A DNA stretch of 64,000 nt from Dactylis glomerata (taxonomy: Eukaryota > Streptophyta > Magnoliopsida > Poales > Poaceae), in the NCBI GenBank assembly GCA_007115705.1, contig QXEO01001020.1, forward strand, positions 620,001-684,000. The letters are read 5' to 3'. A program made the position numbers and the translations under genes. A model generated the notes under the pieces. It did no database searches. It saw only the letters and a program-made list of their open reading frames with translations, and was not told the origin of the DNA. Positions 45,405 through 57,283 of this stretch are shown one piece after another; the stretch's first letter is position 1, and the number at the start of each line of letters is the position of its first letter.

Positions 45405-45908
45405 GGGAAGCTCGTTGCTGATTGGCACGCCAGGACGACCTACGATATGAAATAATTTAGTCTAAGGTTGTGTCAGCAATTTACATATCTGCTTATGTTA
45501 TTCTGTGTGCTAGGTCATGTTATGGGCCACTTAGTTTTATTTGTGTTTTGGGTTTGGGCCTGTCCAAGCCCAACAGTTTTCTGGCCATCTATATAAGGAG
45601 GCCAGCAGTTTAGGGTTTAGGGAGTTCAGTTGTTTAGTTGAAAACTATCGTGTGCTCCACCGTGTATCATCCCTCCGGGAAAACGGCGCTGCCGTGTTTC
45701 TAATAAAGATTGCTGTGAGGGTTCTTGTGTTCATCAAGAATTATCAGGCTCAGGTTTGAGGCGTGGTGATCTTCATCATGTTGCTTGCTGGATTCGTTCC
45801 TCTTCTTCAGGTGACGTTCTTCGCGTTATTGGAAGATTATTTATCCGGGTTGACTCGCTGTGAAAGATCGGGACAAAACTCATAGGATCACCGGCGTGAT
45901 CCTTATCA
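45350..45908 (+). repeat. N3 3' LTR
   Basis: This 559-bp LTR carries the ORF end (stop at 45402-45404) and the poly(A) signal AATAAA at 45702-45707. It is followed by ACCTC and the resumed C4 leader. Confidence 0.95.
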
Positions 45909-45913
45909 ACCTC

Positions 45914-46128
45914 CACATTCGACAATACACTTCTCTTTTGATCATTTTCGGTTGGCATTGCCACTTTTCCTTCCCATCCAATAGATAGCCTTTTGCGTGT
46001 GTTCTAACTTGTGCACAATGGTTGTCCTTGGATGTTTTCATCAATTCAATAGTTTTTACGGGACGTGTTTCAAGTGTATTTTCCTCTAACCAACTCACCT
46101 TTCCACCAATTTCTTCCTCTTTGTGACC
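45914..46128 (+). other. C4 leader, part next to Gag
   Basis: This is the last 215 bases of the C4 leader after N3. No signal is recognised in it. Confidence 0.7.
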
Positions 46129-49100
46129 ATGCATAGGCAAGACAAAACTCACGACGCCCCGAAGCAAGTTGAGGAGTCTTGGGCCGAGAGACTCGTTGAC
46201 TTCCAAGCTACAAGTGACTCAAAGTTTGGCGACATCAATGCCACGCTCCAACGACTTGATGATCGCATGCTCGCGAATGAGAACTATCTACTCACCACCA
46301 ATGAGCACCTACAAGCCTCCGACAAGCGGAACTCCGCCAACAAGATCTCCATCGACCAATAGTTCGATGATATCACCGCAATGTTAGGCCAACTCCTACA
46401 ACATCAACATCACCGATCAAGGTCGCGTTCGTCAAGATCATCTTCTTCCCGCTCCGCCCATGTGGATGACCATGCGCGTCCCCAACAACCTCGGCCTCAA
46501 CCTCACAAGCATGGTGCTCATGGTCCACAATGCCACGACGACGACAAACAAGGCCATCATGAACATCTTCATCAAGCTACAAAACATGATGCACCACGTG
46601 TAGTGAATCAAGAGCGTCACCAAGCGGACCACCCACCCCAAGGCCAAGCACACCAAGGTGTTCCACCCTTGGTCAATCAAGATCGCCCGCAAGCGGAGCA
46701 CACTCCTCAAGGTCAAGCCCACCATGACGCCCCGCCGATTATCAATCATGAACGACACCTTCTCCACGTGGACCAACCACATCATCCCCAAGCCACCGGG
46801 CACGTCAACTGACCTCCACAACAAGATGGACGGCGCCATCTCCCACATGACCATGATGGTCATCATCCCATTCTCCATGATCAAGATGGCCGCCGGCACC
46901 ATGACCACCACCGCCGCCATGAGGTTGACCATCAACATGATCACCATGGGGCGTTAAGTGAAGATAGTGTGCAACCTCGCCGACACCGTCCACGCCATGA
47001 TGAGGAACCGTGGCTCCACCCATACAATCGACATCGTGACCAAGATCTACAAGCTAATGCAAGACCTCCGCGTCGACAATTTGATGAGGATGCACAACCG
47101 CCCCCCCCCCCCCACCAACATGATGATGATACAAGACCTCCTCGCCGCCCACATGATGCGTACGGCAAGTTTGGCAAACTCAAGTTCACCATACCCAAGT
47201 TCACGGGTGACGACGATGCCGACGCCTATCTATCATGGGTCATCAAAGTTGACAAGATCTACCAGATGCACAACTACTCTGAAGAAAAGAAAGTTGCCAT
47301 GGCTTCCCTTGAGTTTGAAGGCTATGCCAATGTTTGGTGGGAACAAGTGACGTCCGTACGTGAAGAAAACCTTCGAGAACCAATTGCAACTTGGGAGAAG
47401 ATGAAGCTTGAAATGCACACCCGCTTCGTACCAGACCATTACACCCGTGATCTTTTCAACAAGCTTCAAAAGCTAACACAAGGCACCAAGTCCGTGGAAG
47501 AATACTTCAAGGAAATGGAATTAACTATGATGCGCCTCAAGTTGGAGGAGAAAGAAGAACAAACAATGGCACATTTCTTCAATGGATTGAAATATCCCAT
47601 CAAGCGCATTGTGGAGTTCCTACCTTTACCTTCTGGGACCTTGTACACAAAGCGACTCGCGCCGAACGCCAACTCCAAGAAGAGGCAAAGTATGAGCGCA
47701 CCAAGGGCTTTTTTGCCTCACGTACCTCTTCGGCAAGCACTACACCAACACTCAAGCCCTCATTTACATCTTCGTCCAAGCCTTTCTCCAAACCACCACA
47801 ATCAACAACTCAAGTTCCCGCACCTTCTACAACAACATCCTCCAAAGCATCATCGGCACCACCCAAAGTAACTTGTTTCAAGTGTGGCATTCAAGGACAT
47901 AAGTCATTTGAGTGCAAGAACACTAGGGTGATGATCACCAAAGACAATGGAACCATTGACTACTATGATGAAGATGAGTATGAAGCCTTTGTCCAAGCGG
48001 CCGTTGCCATGGAAGCGGATGACATGGGTGATGAAGAGGAACATGTGCTATGCACTCATGACACTAGCCCATCACTTGTCATCACAAAGGTGTTGACTAC
48101 TCAATCCCAAGACTTAGAAGACCAACGATGCAACATCTTCCAAACAATAGCCGGCATTCATGGAAAGTCAATCAAGGTGATCATTGATGGAGGAAGTTGT
48201 CACAACCTTGCAAGCACCGAGTTATGTTCCAAGCTCAATCTCCAACTCCGCAAGCATGCTCACCCATACCATGTGCAATGGTTAAGCGACAACGGCAATG
48301 TCAAGATTGAATACACCGTCTCCGTTACATTCAAGATTGGAGCTTATGAAGACACGGTGGAGTGTGATGTTGTTCCCATGACGGTGTGTCACGTACTTCT
48401 TGGCCGCCCTTGGCAATTTGACAAGAAGGCTATACACAATGGATATACAAATGCTTACACCTTCAAGGAAGATGACAAGACCTTCACGCTACGCCCGATG
48501 ACTCCTAGCCAAATCATTGCGGACAATGCAAAGGCTTTAGCGAGGGTCCAACAAGTTGCCATTCCAAGTGAGTTGAGTGATGAGTGACTTAGCCACAACA
48601 AAGAAAGTGAGCGCCACAAGCCATACATGAGCGATAGAAACACCCACGCCTTGATTGCCACCAAAAGTGAGATGAGGGATTTACACCACAACCCATCCAC
48701 CTTGCACTTTGTGCTCATTTGCAAGGGCACCATTCTAACTACTAATGATCATTCCTCTATTCCTTCTCCTTTGTTGTCTCTTTTGAAGGAATTTCAAGAT
48801 GTTTTCCCAGACGAACTTCCTCATGGACTACCACCTCTACGCGGCATCGAACATCAGATCGACCTCATTCCGGGCGCCCCCCTTCCAAACCGCGCCGCGT
48901 ACCGCACAAATCCGGAAGAGACAAAGGAGATCCAACGTCAAATTCATGACCTTCTACAAAAAGGGGATATCATTCGACTTCATGGGTTTCCAACAAGCAT
49001 CGTCTCGGATCGCGACATCAAGTTCACGAGCTACTTATGGAAGACCCTAATGGCCAAGCTAGGGATCAAGCTCCTCTTTTCTTCATCATCACATCCACAA

Positions 49101-50017
49101 ACGGATGGGCAAACTGAAGTGGTGAACCGGAGTCTTGGGAACCTACTCCGTGTGTTGATCAAGAAGAACCCCAAGTCATGGGAGGAATGCATTCCTCATG
49201 CGGAGTTCGCCTACAACCGCGCCGAACATAGAATCACCAAGCGAAGCCCCTTCGAGATCATCTATGGGTTCAACCCACCAACGGCACTCGACCTTCTTCC
49301 ACTCCCGCTTCACGAGCGCGTCAACATGGACATCACCAAGCGCACCGACATCATGAAGAACTTGCACGAGAGCACAAGGAAGACAATTGAAGACCATGTC
49401 AATCGCCATACTGCCATGATCAACAAGAACAAGACTCCACGCATCTTTGAGGAGGGCGACCTTGTTTGGATTCATTTGAGCAAGGATCGGTTTCCACATG
49501 AATGCAATTCAAAACTCAAGCCACGAAGTGATGGCCCCTTCAAGGTTCTCAAGCGCATCAACGACAATGCTTACGTCATCGACATTCCAACTTCCAAGTA
49601 CCTCGTGAGCAACACCTTCAACATCAAGGACCTATCCCCCTTTCATGGTGAGATGATCGATGAAGAGTTGAGGTCGACTCTTTCCCAAGGAGGGGAGATG
49701 ATGTGGGGTGGCCTTCGGACACCTCCGCCTCAAGACCGCCAAGTTCCCCACAAGGGCCAATGACAAGAGCTCGAGCTAAAGCCCTCCATGATAAGGTGAA
49801 TTTGCTCCTAAACACTCTTGATCTTGAGCATACGGTGAATGGTTCGCTACCTCATGGCAACATCATTTGTGCAGTCCGTTACGAACCATATGGAGAGACG
49901 ACCAAGGACGAGGAACACGAAGAGGAAGCAAGGAAACGCCGGAAGAAGAAGTCGGAGCAAGCGACGGACCGGCTAAAGCCGGCCCTGACACCGGCTTTAG
50001 CCGGCCACCGGCTTTAG
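46129..50017 (+). pseudogene. gag-pol: C4 Gag-protease with fused RT/integrase remnant (broken)
   Basis: The frame starts at the ATG at 46129. Gag has a coiled N-terminus, a His/Gln/Pro-rich region with a 23-residue tandem repeat (46603-46755), an Arg/His/Asp-rich stretch and a capsid-like domain (about 47175-47600). A CCHC knuckle starts at 47874 and a protease with DGGSC at about 48186. Breaks: TAG at 46360-46362, TGA at 46810-46812, a frameshift near 47630, TGA at 48585-48587. After the protease comes only the RT N-terminus (to about 48967), fused directly to the integrase C-terminal half (VSDRDIKFTSY onward). The YFDD core, RNase H and the integrase zinc region are deleted. The polypurine run lacks one G relative to an open frame, so the LTR-encoded tail (GPMTRARAK) is out of frame. 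The end is set at the stop of the tail ORF at 50017. Confidence 0.88.
49688..49698 (+). other. C4 polypurine tract
   Basis: AGGAGGGGAGA lies directly before the 3' LTR. It has a G-run of four; one more G would restore the frame into the CR tail, as in C1 and C2. Confidence 0.8.
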
Positions 50018-50631
50018 CTGGCCCCAACACCGGCTATAGCCGGCCAGACCGGCTAAAGCCGGACTTAACACCGGTTAAAGCCGGCCTGGCCGAGTCAACG
50101 TGCCTTTGGCCTGGAAGCCACCCTTGTAATCTTCCCTAAATTACCAAGTTGCCCCCAGGACGTGGCTGCCTATTTATATGGCTCTCTCTTCCCCTTTCTA
50201 GGTTAGACAAGAATTAAGATAAAACATGGCTTCATGCCCTTTCCCTTAGCGAACTTGCTACTAGATCTCAAATCTAGAGTAAACCATCATCCCTCTTTGT
50301 TTGGGGTCTCTTCTATTTGGGGAATTCTACCTTGTAGTGGATCTCTTGCATACTTTTGTGTGTAATTCTATCCATTGATTTGGTCTCTTCCCCAAGTGGA
50401 ATTCTACTCCTAGCAAATCAATCTCTCACAAGGAATTCTACTCTTGGAGTCTCTTCCTTGTGATTCTATTGAGTTGGTGAATCGGGCCAACGAGGACAAC
50501 CGGTGTGTATCTTGTGTGTGTGTGTTTGCCTTTGATTTGTTCATCGTGTTCTTTGTGTTCATCCTCGTTCCCCGCCACAAATCTCGTGAATCCGTGAAGA
50601 TCGGGCCACCCCAAGAGGTCACCCCTCATCA
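49699..50631 (+). repeat. C4 3' LTR
   Basis: This 933-bp LTR contains the CR-tail ORF (to 50017) and an expanded palindrome cluster (49969-50089), and ends CCCCTCATCA at 50631. TTAAG follows. Confidence 0.95.
49969..50089. repeat. Palindromic CCGGCTTTAGCCGG cluster, C4 3' LTR
   Basis: This cluster has at least one unit more than the 5' LTR copy (an inserted segment with CCGGCTATAGCCGG). The cluster is therefore changing by repeat gain or loss. Confidence 0.88.
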
Positions 50632-50636
50632 TTAAG

Positions 50637-50658
50637 GTTCAACAACGTTGTCTCTCAT
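50637..50658 (-). mobile_element. B0 interior sliver between C4 and T1
   Basis: These 22 bases of B0 lie between two insertions. C4 inserted at its left end (TTAAG duplication) and T1 at its right end (CTCAT at 50654-50658, GTCAT at 59490-59494). Confidence 0.7.
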
Positions 50659-50993
50659 TGACGAGGGTTAACTCGACAAATGTCCTAAATGAAGGACTTA
50701 GGATCGGGGAGATAGGGCATCGGATGGACTCGAAGGTAAGGTTAGTCGAAATAGGTGTATATCGAAAGTAAACTTGGGTGTTGAACCTTGCTTGCTTTCA
50801 ATCTTCCCTACACCGTCCCCTCCTGGCCCCTATATATAGGTGGCCAGGTCTCGAGGATCGGGTAGGGTCCGATACAGATTACAACATCGACATACGGTAA
50901 GAACTCGTATCTCGACAATCATTACAATTGGGCCTGGCTTAACGGGCCTCAGGGGTACTCAACGAACGGGCTCTATTAGCTATACCCTTGTCA
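50659..50993 (-). repeat. T1 3' LTR
   Basis: This 335-bp LTR, read on the minus strand, runs TGACAAGGGT...CTCGTCA. CTATATATAGG lies near 50829-50840. The minus-strand polypurine word (CAGGGGCTAC) adjoins it at 50994-51003. Confidence 0.92.
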
Positions 50994-51003
50994 GTAGCCC
51001 CTG

Positions 51004-51890
51004 AGATTCTACCAGAATTGCAGATTCGGGTTGAATCTCTAATCTTCAAATCTTTGACTTCGATAAATTCTTCGACTTCTTCATATCTTCAAATCTTCGA
51101 CTTGGTCTTTTGACTTATTTTCATGATAATATCTTGCAAGGGGTTTTGATGAACAAGCCTGACAACTCTGATGGATCAAGTGGTCAGTTAACTGCCGGAA
51201 CAGAGACTTGGCACCTACTTCAAATTCAATCCCCTTGGACTTGAATTCGGGATACCGGTCAAACCCATTCTTTTGCCGCATTTAGGACTTACAAAGAATG
51301 AGTCCCATTGGTTCTCAGGGTACCTAGTGCGTCCACCAGGATTTTCTTTGCATCATAGACACGGATACATACCAGCAGAGCGCATCCATGTGCGTATACC
51401 AGGCCACACAGGACGGATCCCGGGGTCTTACCTTCGTGATAAATCATGGCATTCGAGTTTCGTTGCGATAACGTAACTCGAGAATCACATGTCGCAGTCT
51501 CGTTTGACTGATGGAATATCAAAGAATTATATTAACTTCTCACGAGTAACTCCCGATGGGAGTAGTCGCTCTATATTTTGTCGACTATGTAGTCGAAGTT
51601 TCATGGTTGTCGAAATGTTGTGCGGCTCGCACCGTATCCATCGTAGCTTTCTTCATCTTTATTGCTGATTCTTTTATTTTCTATCGGGTGCGCGCTCAGC
51701 GCTCCCAATGGGAGTAGCCCCCGAGGCTATGGTTGGATACTTGTAGTCAATCATAGGCTCAAATTGACTTCCTCTATTCCTTCTTCTTCTTCCTGTTGTA
51801 AGCCCCCAAGCCCAAGGCGAGGTTTCCCATACTTTCTGTGATACATTCTTTTTTACTTTGTTATTATCGTCTGCTATGTGCAGAATTTAA
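51004..51890 (-). other. T1 3' untranslated region
   Basis: About 0.9 kb lies between the 3' LTR and the antisense gene. It has short repeated words (CTTCGACTT near 51055-51105; GGGAGTAGCCCC-type words near 51555 and 51710). No ORF is supported on either strand. Confidence 0.65.
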
Positions 51891-51896
51891 CTCCTT

Positions 51897-51957
51897 TATA
51901 AATATTTTATGGGCCTTGTTTTCGTGGAGGCCCGTTAACATGTGCTTATAAATAAAG
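51897..51957 (+). promoter_or_regulatory. Promoter of the T1 antisense gene
   Basis: Two TATA-type words on the plus strand (TATAAATATTT at 51897 and TATAAATAAAG at 51947) lie upstream of the ATG at 52050. Between them and the ATG are AAACCCTAAA (about 51977) and TAGGGTTTC (about 52020), which match the telo-box word of plant promoters. The distance from the second TATA box to the ATG is about 100 bases. The assignment is by sequence only. Confidence 0.6.
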
Positions 51958-52049
51958 CACACTTTGGCGAGGGTAAAAACCCTAAACAGATTCCTCCACC
52001 GTATCATCTTCTTCTTCATCTAGGGTTTCTTTTCTGCCCACTTGTCTCC

Positions 52050-52621
52050 ATGGCTGATGCAAATGGGTCCCGTCTGAACCTTGGCTCCCCGATGGCGCCA
52101 CGGGGTCGCGGCCGCCCTCATGGCAGCAAGAATAAGGTAGCAGCAGCTGCTATAGGATCTTCGTCGTCCGCTCCAATGAAGCGGCGTCCCGGCCGTCCGG
52201 CCGGGAGTAAGAATAAACCAAAGGTGCCTGTTGCTACCCCAGGTCCAAGCGCATCTCCTGGTAAAACTTCTTCTCCTCAACCAAGGATATACTCGTTTTT
52301 CTGCATCACCGGCGTGCAGTGCCGTGAAATTCAGCGGTGCCGCTGAAGTTCACCCAATTCATGGATGGGCGTGAGTTGCGTGAAGCAATTCTGTGTGAAC
52401 ATTCTGGGGGAGGAACTCCCTACGAGGTGGAAGTTTGGTACGACAACGCTGGCGAACAATACTTCAAGGGTGGCTGGTCACAGTTTGCGGACGATAACGA
52501 CATCCAGCGAGGTTTCTTCATGACCTTCGATTTTCACGTGTGCACGTCTAAGTTCGACGTGAAGATCTACGATGGTACTCAATGCCAGAAGGAGTATGAG
52601 GCTGAAGTACACTTCCACTAG
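52050..52621 (+). pseudogene. T1 antisense gene: AT-hook and B3-like DNA-binding protein (one frameshift)
   Basis: The plus-strand ORF starts at the ATG at 52050 (MADANGS...). It has two AT-hook-like motifs (GRGRPHGSKNK near 52105 and RRPGRPAGSKNK near 52186). A Pro/Ser linker follows, and then a B3-like DNA-binding domain from about 52340 to the stop at 52619-52621 (FKGGWSQFADDNDIQRG, then FDVKIYDG). A one-base loss near 52330 separates the two parts; the first frame stops at 52344-52346. The B3 assignment rests on the pattern of a WxxF-DN-x-GD-type core and the C-terminal FDVKI strand. It faces opposite to gag-pol. A captured host transcription-factor-like gene is the simplest reading (inference). 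Confidence 0.72.
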
Positions 52622-52673
52622 AGTCTTCTTATGTAATCTCCTTTTCGAGTTGCCTTGTTGCTATGCTATCTGT

Positions 52674-52679
52674 AATAAA
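52674..52679 (+). terminator. Poly(A) signal of the T1 antisense gene
   Basis: AATAAA lies 53 bases after the stop codon on the plus strand, inside TGTAATAAATAACCG. It completes a self-contained antisense transcription unit of about 0.8 kb. Confidence 0.55.
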
Positions 52680-53003
52680 TAACCGTACTTGGTTTTGATG
52701 TTTTTAATAGACCATGGGAACAAATCGTTTGTTCCGAGGCATGCTTTATATATTATCGGGTTCTCTTGAGCCAATTTATACTGCTTGAAGAATATCGGGT
52801 TGTTGCACAACCAAGTAGTATTGCTTTGAAAGATCTCCATATTGTGATAAACTTTCTTTCGTACGACCCGAGGGTTGAAGCCCCCGAGTGGAAAAGTAAA
52901 ATATTTGTACAATTTGTCGAGTTAACCCAAGGAACCCGACCTATGGCCTCATGTTCTGGGTTCGGAGGGTCAACTCAAAGTTACTGATGTTACTAGACTT
53001 CTT
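52680..53003. other. T1 spacer between antisense gene and pol
   Basis: This 320-base spacer separates the converging antisense gene and pol. Short ORFs here are not supported. Confidence 0.6.
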
Positions 53004-56000
53004 CTATGCGTAGAAACGTCATAGCTGCTCCGCATTCCATGGGTTGCTTTCATCTTTTCCTGTTTTCTTGTCTTGTAGTCGATAAGCTCCTCCTGGTATT
53101 ACTTCTATGATGATGTAAGGTCCCACCCAAGGGGACTCTAACTTGCCGTGACTGTCCTGCCTGAGTCGTAAGACTAAATCTCCCACCACAAAGGATCGCG
53201 GTCGAACTCAACTACTATGGTAGTTTCGCAAGCTCTGTTGATACTGCGTGGCTCTTTCCAGCGCTTTATCTCTTGCTTCATCCAGTGCATCGACATCGTC
53301 TTGTAACGCTTCTGTTGAGGTTACTTCATCGTATGCCGTCACTCTTGGAGCTTCGTGTGTAACTTCGACTGGAAGCATGGCTTCTGCGTCGTGGACCAGG
53401 AAAAAAGGAGTTTCTTGAGTAGCTGCGTTAGGCGTGGTTCTTAAACTCCAAAGAACGGAGGGCAATTCATCTACCCAAGCGCTCTTGGCTTTCTCGAGAG
53501 GTGCTAAGAGCCTCTTTTTTATCCCGTTGCATATTAGGCCATTGCCTTTTTCGACTTGCCTGTTTGTCTTTGGGTGTGCTACGGATGCGAACTTGAGCTT
53601 GATTCCCAAACCTTCGCAGTAACTCTTGAATTCCTTTGAAGTGAAGTTTGTCCCATTGTCCGTGATGATGCTGTATGGTACACCGAAGCAAAACACTATT
53701 GACTTAATGAAATTGATTGCTGCTGTCGAATCTTGAGTTGTTACCGGGGCCGCTTCCACCCACTTGGTAAATTTGTCGACTGCCACTAGCATGTAAACAT
53801 GCCCTCCTGGCCAGGATTTGTGCAACTTCCCTACCATATCAAGGCCCCATTGTGCAAAGGGCTAGGACACTGGTATTGGCTATAACTCTGCTGCTGGTGC
53901 GTGTGGTCGAGATCCGAATCTTTGACATGCTTCACACTTCTGAACTATATCTTTTGCGTCTTCGATGGCTGTTAGCCAATAGAATCCTGCTCAAAACGCT
54001 TTTGCCGCGATTGCCCTGCTGCTAGCATGATGGCCACATACTCCAGCATGTATATCTTTTAATATTACTTGCCCTTCTTGAGGTGTGACGCAATGCTGCA
54101 AAACGCCAGTTATGCTCTTTTTGTATAATTTCCCCTGCAACACAACAAATGCTTTTGATCGTCGAGTTATTCTCTTGGCTTCCACTGCATCTTCTGGTAA
54201 CTTCTTATTTATCATGTATGCGAGATATGGTTGCATCCATGTTTCTTCTATCATCATGACTTCTTCGGGTTCTGGTGCACTCTCGTCCCTTTTCGCACCA
54301 GCCCCCGAGCCTGCTCTAGTAGTTGAACTTTTGACGCTTTTTATCGATCTTTCCACTATTTCTTCCCAGAAGACTCCAGATAGCACGGGTAGGCACTGTG
54401 ACCCAATATTTGCCAAATTGTCGGCTTCTTCATTGTTGTTTCTGCTGATGTGCAAGACTTCGCACCCATTGAATGTTCCTTTAAGATAGTGATATAAGTT
54501 CTTGTAGGCCATCATGTTGTCATTAATTGTGTCGCATCTGTTCATGACTTGTTGAACAACAAGGTTTGAATCTCCGAATATTTTTAGACGAGTTGCTCCA
54601 CACGCCTTGGCCATCTTCATTCCATGCAGTAAAGCCTCATATTCTGCTTCATTATTAGAGCCCTGCGGAAAGCTCATCCTTAAAATGTATTTCAGTTTGT
54701 CACCGTGTGGTGATATCAAGACTACTCCTGCGCCTGCGCCTTGGATACTCTTAGAACCGTCGAAGTACATTGTCCAGACAATCGATAAATCTGGCGGTCC
54801 CGTGCTCTGCAACTCCAACCACTCTGCTGTGAAATCTAGCAAGATTTGCGACTTGATCGCCTTTATTTTTTCATACGTGATGTCCATGGGAGATAATTCG
54901 ATTCCCCACAAAGAAACGCGTCCTGTTGCTGAAGGATTGTTCAGTATGTTCGATAGTGGTGCTTCATTGACCACTATAATTGGGTGCACCGCAAAGTACT
55001 GTCGCAATTTTCGTGCTGTTGTAAAGACACTATATGCAAGTTTTTGATAGTGCGGATACCTCTGTTTTGTCGGAGAAAGTACTTCGCTGATGAAATATAC
55101 CGATCTCTGGACACCGTGGGCTTTACCTTCTTCACTTCTTTCGACTACTAATACTGTACTCACCACCTGATGGGTTGCGGCGATGTAGAGTAGTAGTGGC
55201 TCTTTTTCTTTTGGTGCGACCAGCACTGGTGGCGTGGAAAGCACTTTTTTCAGCTGTGCAAAGGCTGCATCTGCTTCTTCTGTCCATTCAAATTTATCAT
55301 ATGACTTCTTCATGAGTGCATAGAAAGGGAGTGCTTTCTCTCCCAGTCGAGCAACGAATCGACTTAGCGCCACGACGCGTCCTGCAAGTTTTGTCGTGTA
55401 GTTTTCGTGGGCTTCCTCATTGTTAAAATTGCTTGGATCTTCTCTGGATTCGCCTCTATTCCCCACGCTGACACCAGGAACCCTAAAAGTTGTCATGCCG
55501 ATATGCCGAAGGAACACTTTGTCGGGTTAAGCTTAAGCTTGTACCTGCTTAGGTTGTCGAAGGTTTCTGCCAAGTCGCTGATTAGGGATTTCTCCTTTCT
55601 TGTTGTAATGACTACATCATCAATATAGACTTGGATATTTCGTCCTATTTGGCTCCCAAGGCAGCTTTGCATCATCCGTTGATAAGTTGCTCCTGCATTT
55701 TTTAGGCCGAAAGGCATCACTTGATATCAGAACACCCCATATGGCGTAATGAAAGCTGTCTTTTCTTCATCTTCTTTTTTCAACTTGATCTAGTTGTAAC
55801 CAGAATATGCATCCAGAAAGGAAAGCCTTGCACATCCTGCTGTTGAATCAATTATCTGATCAATGCGGGGTAGAGGGAAGGGATCCTTTGGACAGTCCTT
55901 GTTGAGAGATGTGTAATCGACACACACTCTTTGTACGTCTGTATTTTTCTTGGGTATGATGACTGGATTGGATACCCAACTCGAAGTTTTTATTTTTCTG

Positions 56001-57283
56001 ATAAATCCGGCATTTTCGAGCCTGTGCAACTCTGACGCTATCGCCTTCCTCTTGGGTTCATCAAATCGTCGCAATGGTTGCTTGACTGGCTTTGCTTTAG
56101 GATCTACATTTAGTGCGTGCTCGACGTGTTCCCTGGGAACCCCTGGCATGTCTGAAGGACACCAAGCGAAGATTTCCCAGTGCTCACGGAGGAACTCGAT
56201 GAGCGCGCTTTCCTATGCGGGATCCAGGTTTACCATAATCGATGTTGTCTTGTTCGGGTCCGTAGGGTGGACCTAGATTTTCTTCGAGTCCTGAGTTGTG
56301 TCGAAAGCCTAATCTGGCAGGGATCGTCCAACGTTGGGTAGTACATTATGATCTGTTTCTCCTTTCAGCCTCTCATATTCTGCTGTCATGCCAAAAGTTT
56401 GCGCCATTCTATTGAATTCCTTGTCGCAAGTGTTGGCTACTTCGAAACTCCCTTGTACTGTAATTGTTCCTTTGGGTCCTAGAATTTTTAGCGTTAGATA
56501 CGCGTAGTGAGGTACTGCCATGAATTTTGCAAATGCTGGGCGCCCTAGAATTGCGTGGTACTGTGAGGGCCAGTCCATAACTTCAAATTCCAACTTCTCC
56601 CTGCGATAGTTGCTGCTACTGCCGAAGCAGACATCGAGTTCTATTTTCCCCAGAGGATAATTTGCGGCTTCTGGTACTATTCCATGGAAAGAGCAATCTG
56701 TTGGCTTCAAGCTTGACAGCGATATACACATTGCCTTAAGGGTTCTGGCATATATTAGGTTTATGCCACTTCCTGCGTCCATGAACACTCTTCCGATGTC
56801 GTACCCTCCTATTTGCGCTTTTAACACCATTGGCGAGTGGCCCGGCCTGGGAATTTTCCTTGGGTGGTCTGCCCTACTGAACTTGATTGGCTGATCTGAC
56901 CACGGTAAGTACTCTGTAGTGGCTGGTGGTGACGATATTGCTAGGTTTACCTGCCTGGATATATTCTTTCGCTCTTTCTTTGACTTGGGCACCGGTTGAA
57001 TCATTGCTGATATGTAAACTTTCGACTCTAAGTGCCTTGCTAGCCTTTGTACTTGATATCCTTGACTTGTGTATTTTTCTCCTTGCCAACCCCCTTGACT
57101 TGAACCCATGGCGATTTGTAACCTCAGGAAAGTTCTACAATCCTTCATCTGGTGGTTTGAAACTCTCTTTCCATCAAGATACGCGTAGTGGATTCGACAA
57201 GGCCCATATAGCATGTCTTCGGCCGAGGGGCCGGAGTATCTTGGCTTTTCTGCTCCTTTTGCTTGAAACTTCCTATTTTTCAT
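53004..57283 (-). pseudogene. pol: T1 protease-RT-RNase H-integrase (degraded)
   Basis: The minus-strand ORF begins at the ATG at 57283, overlapping the gag stop. It has a protease (DAGSGIN, then AILGRPAF), RT (56149-55493, with VYIDDVVI as active site), an RNase H of the Tat second type (FDGS, then NNEAEYEALLHG and FGDSNLVV, near 54780-54500) and integrase with zinc region and DDE core (VDKFTKWVE, TDNGTNF). Many breaks: stops at 56309-56311, 55790-55792, 53991-53993 and others, and a frameshift near 55500. The coding end is the stop at about 53004. It cannot make a full Pol. Confidence 0.85.

Larger units (their letters stand above)
42109..45908 (+). mobile_element. N3: intact non-autonomous CRM-type element (Gag-protease only)
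   Basis: N3 is a complete 3800-bp element in the C4 leader with duplication ACCTC (42104-42108 and 45909-45913). Its 559-bp LTRs (42109-42667 and 45350-45908) start TGATATGGGC and end CCTTATCA; by eye they differ at about 6 positions (1.1 %). It has a primer site, polypurine tract, TATA box, poly(A) signal and an open 616-codon ORF, and no pol. It is the same family as N2. Confidence 0.96.
40263..50631 (+). mobile_element. C4: CRM-type element with internal pol deletion, carrying N3
   Basis: C4 spans 10.4 kb including N3, and is about 6.6 kb alone. LTRs are at 40263-41190 (928 bp) and 49699-50631 (933 bp), starting TGATGTGGGG and ending CACCCCTCATCA, with duplication TTAAG. The LTRs differ by several substitutions and by two indels in repeat regions. 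It has a CRM-type tail (GPMTRARAK) in the LTR but a different LTR family from C1-C3. RT core, RNase H and the front half of integrase are deleted. Confidence 0.94.
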
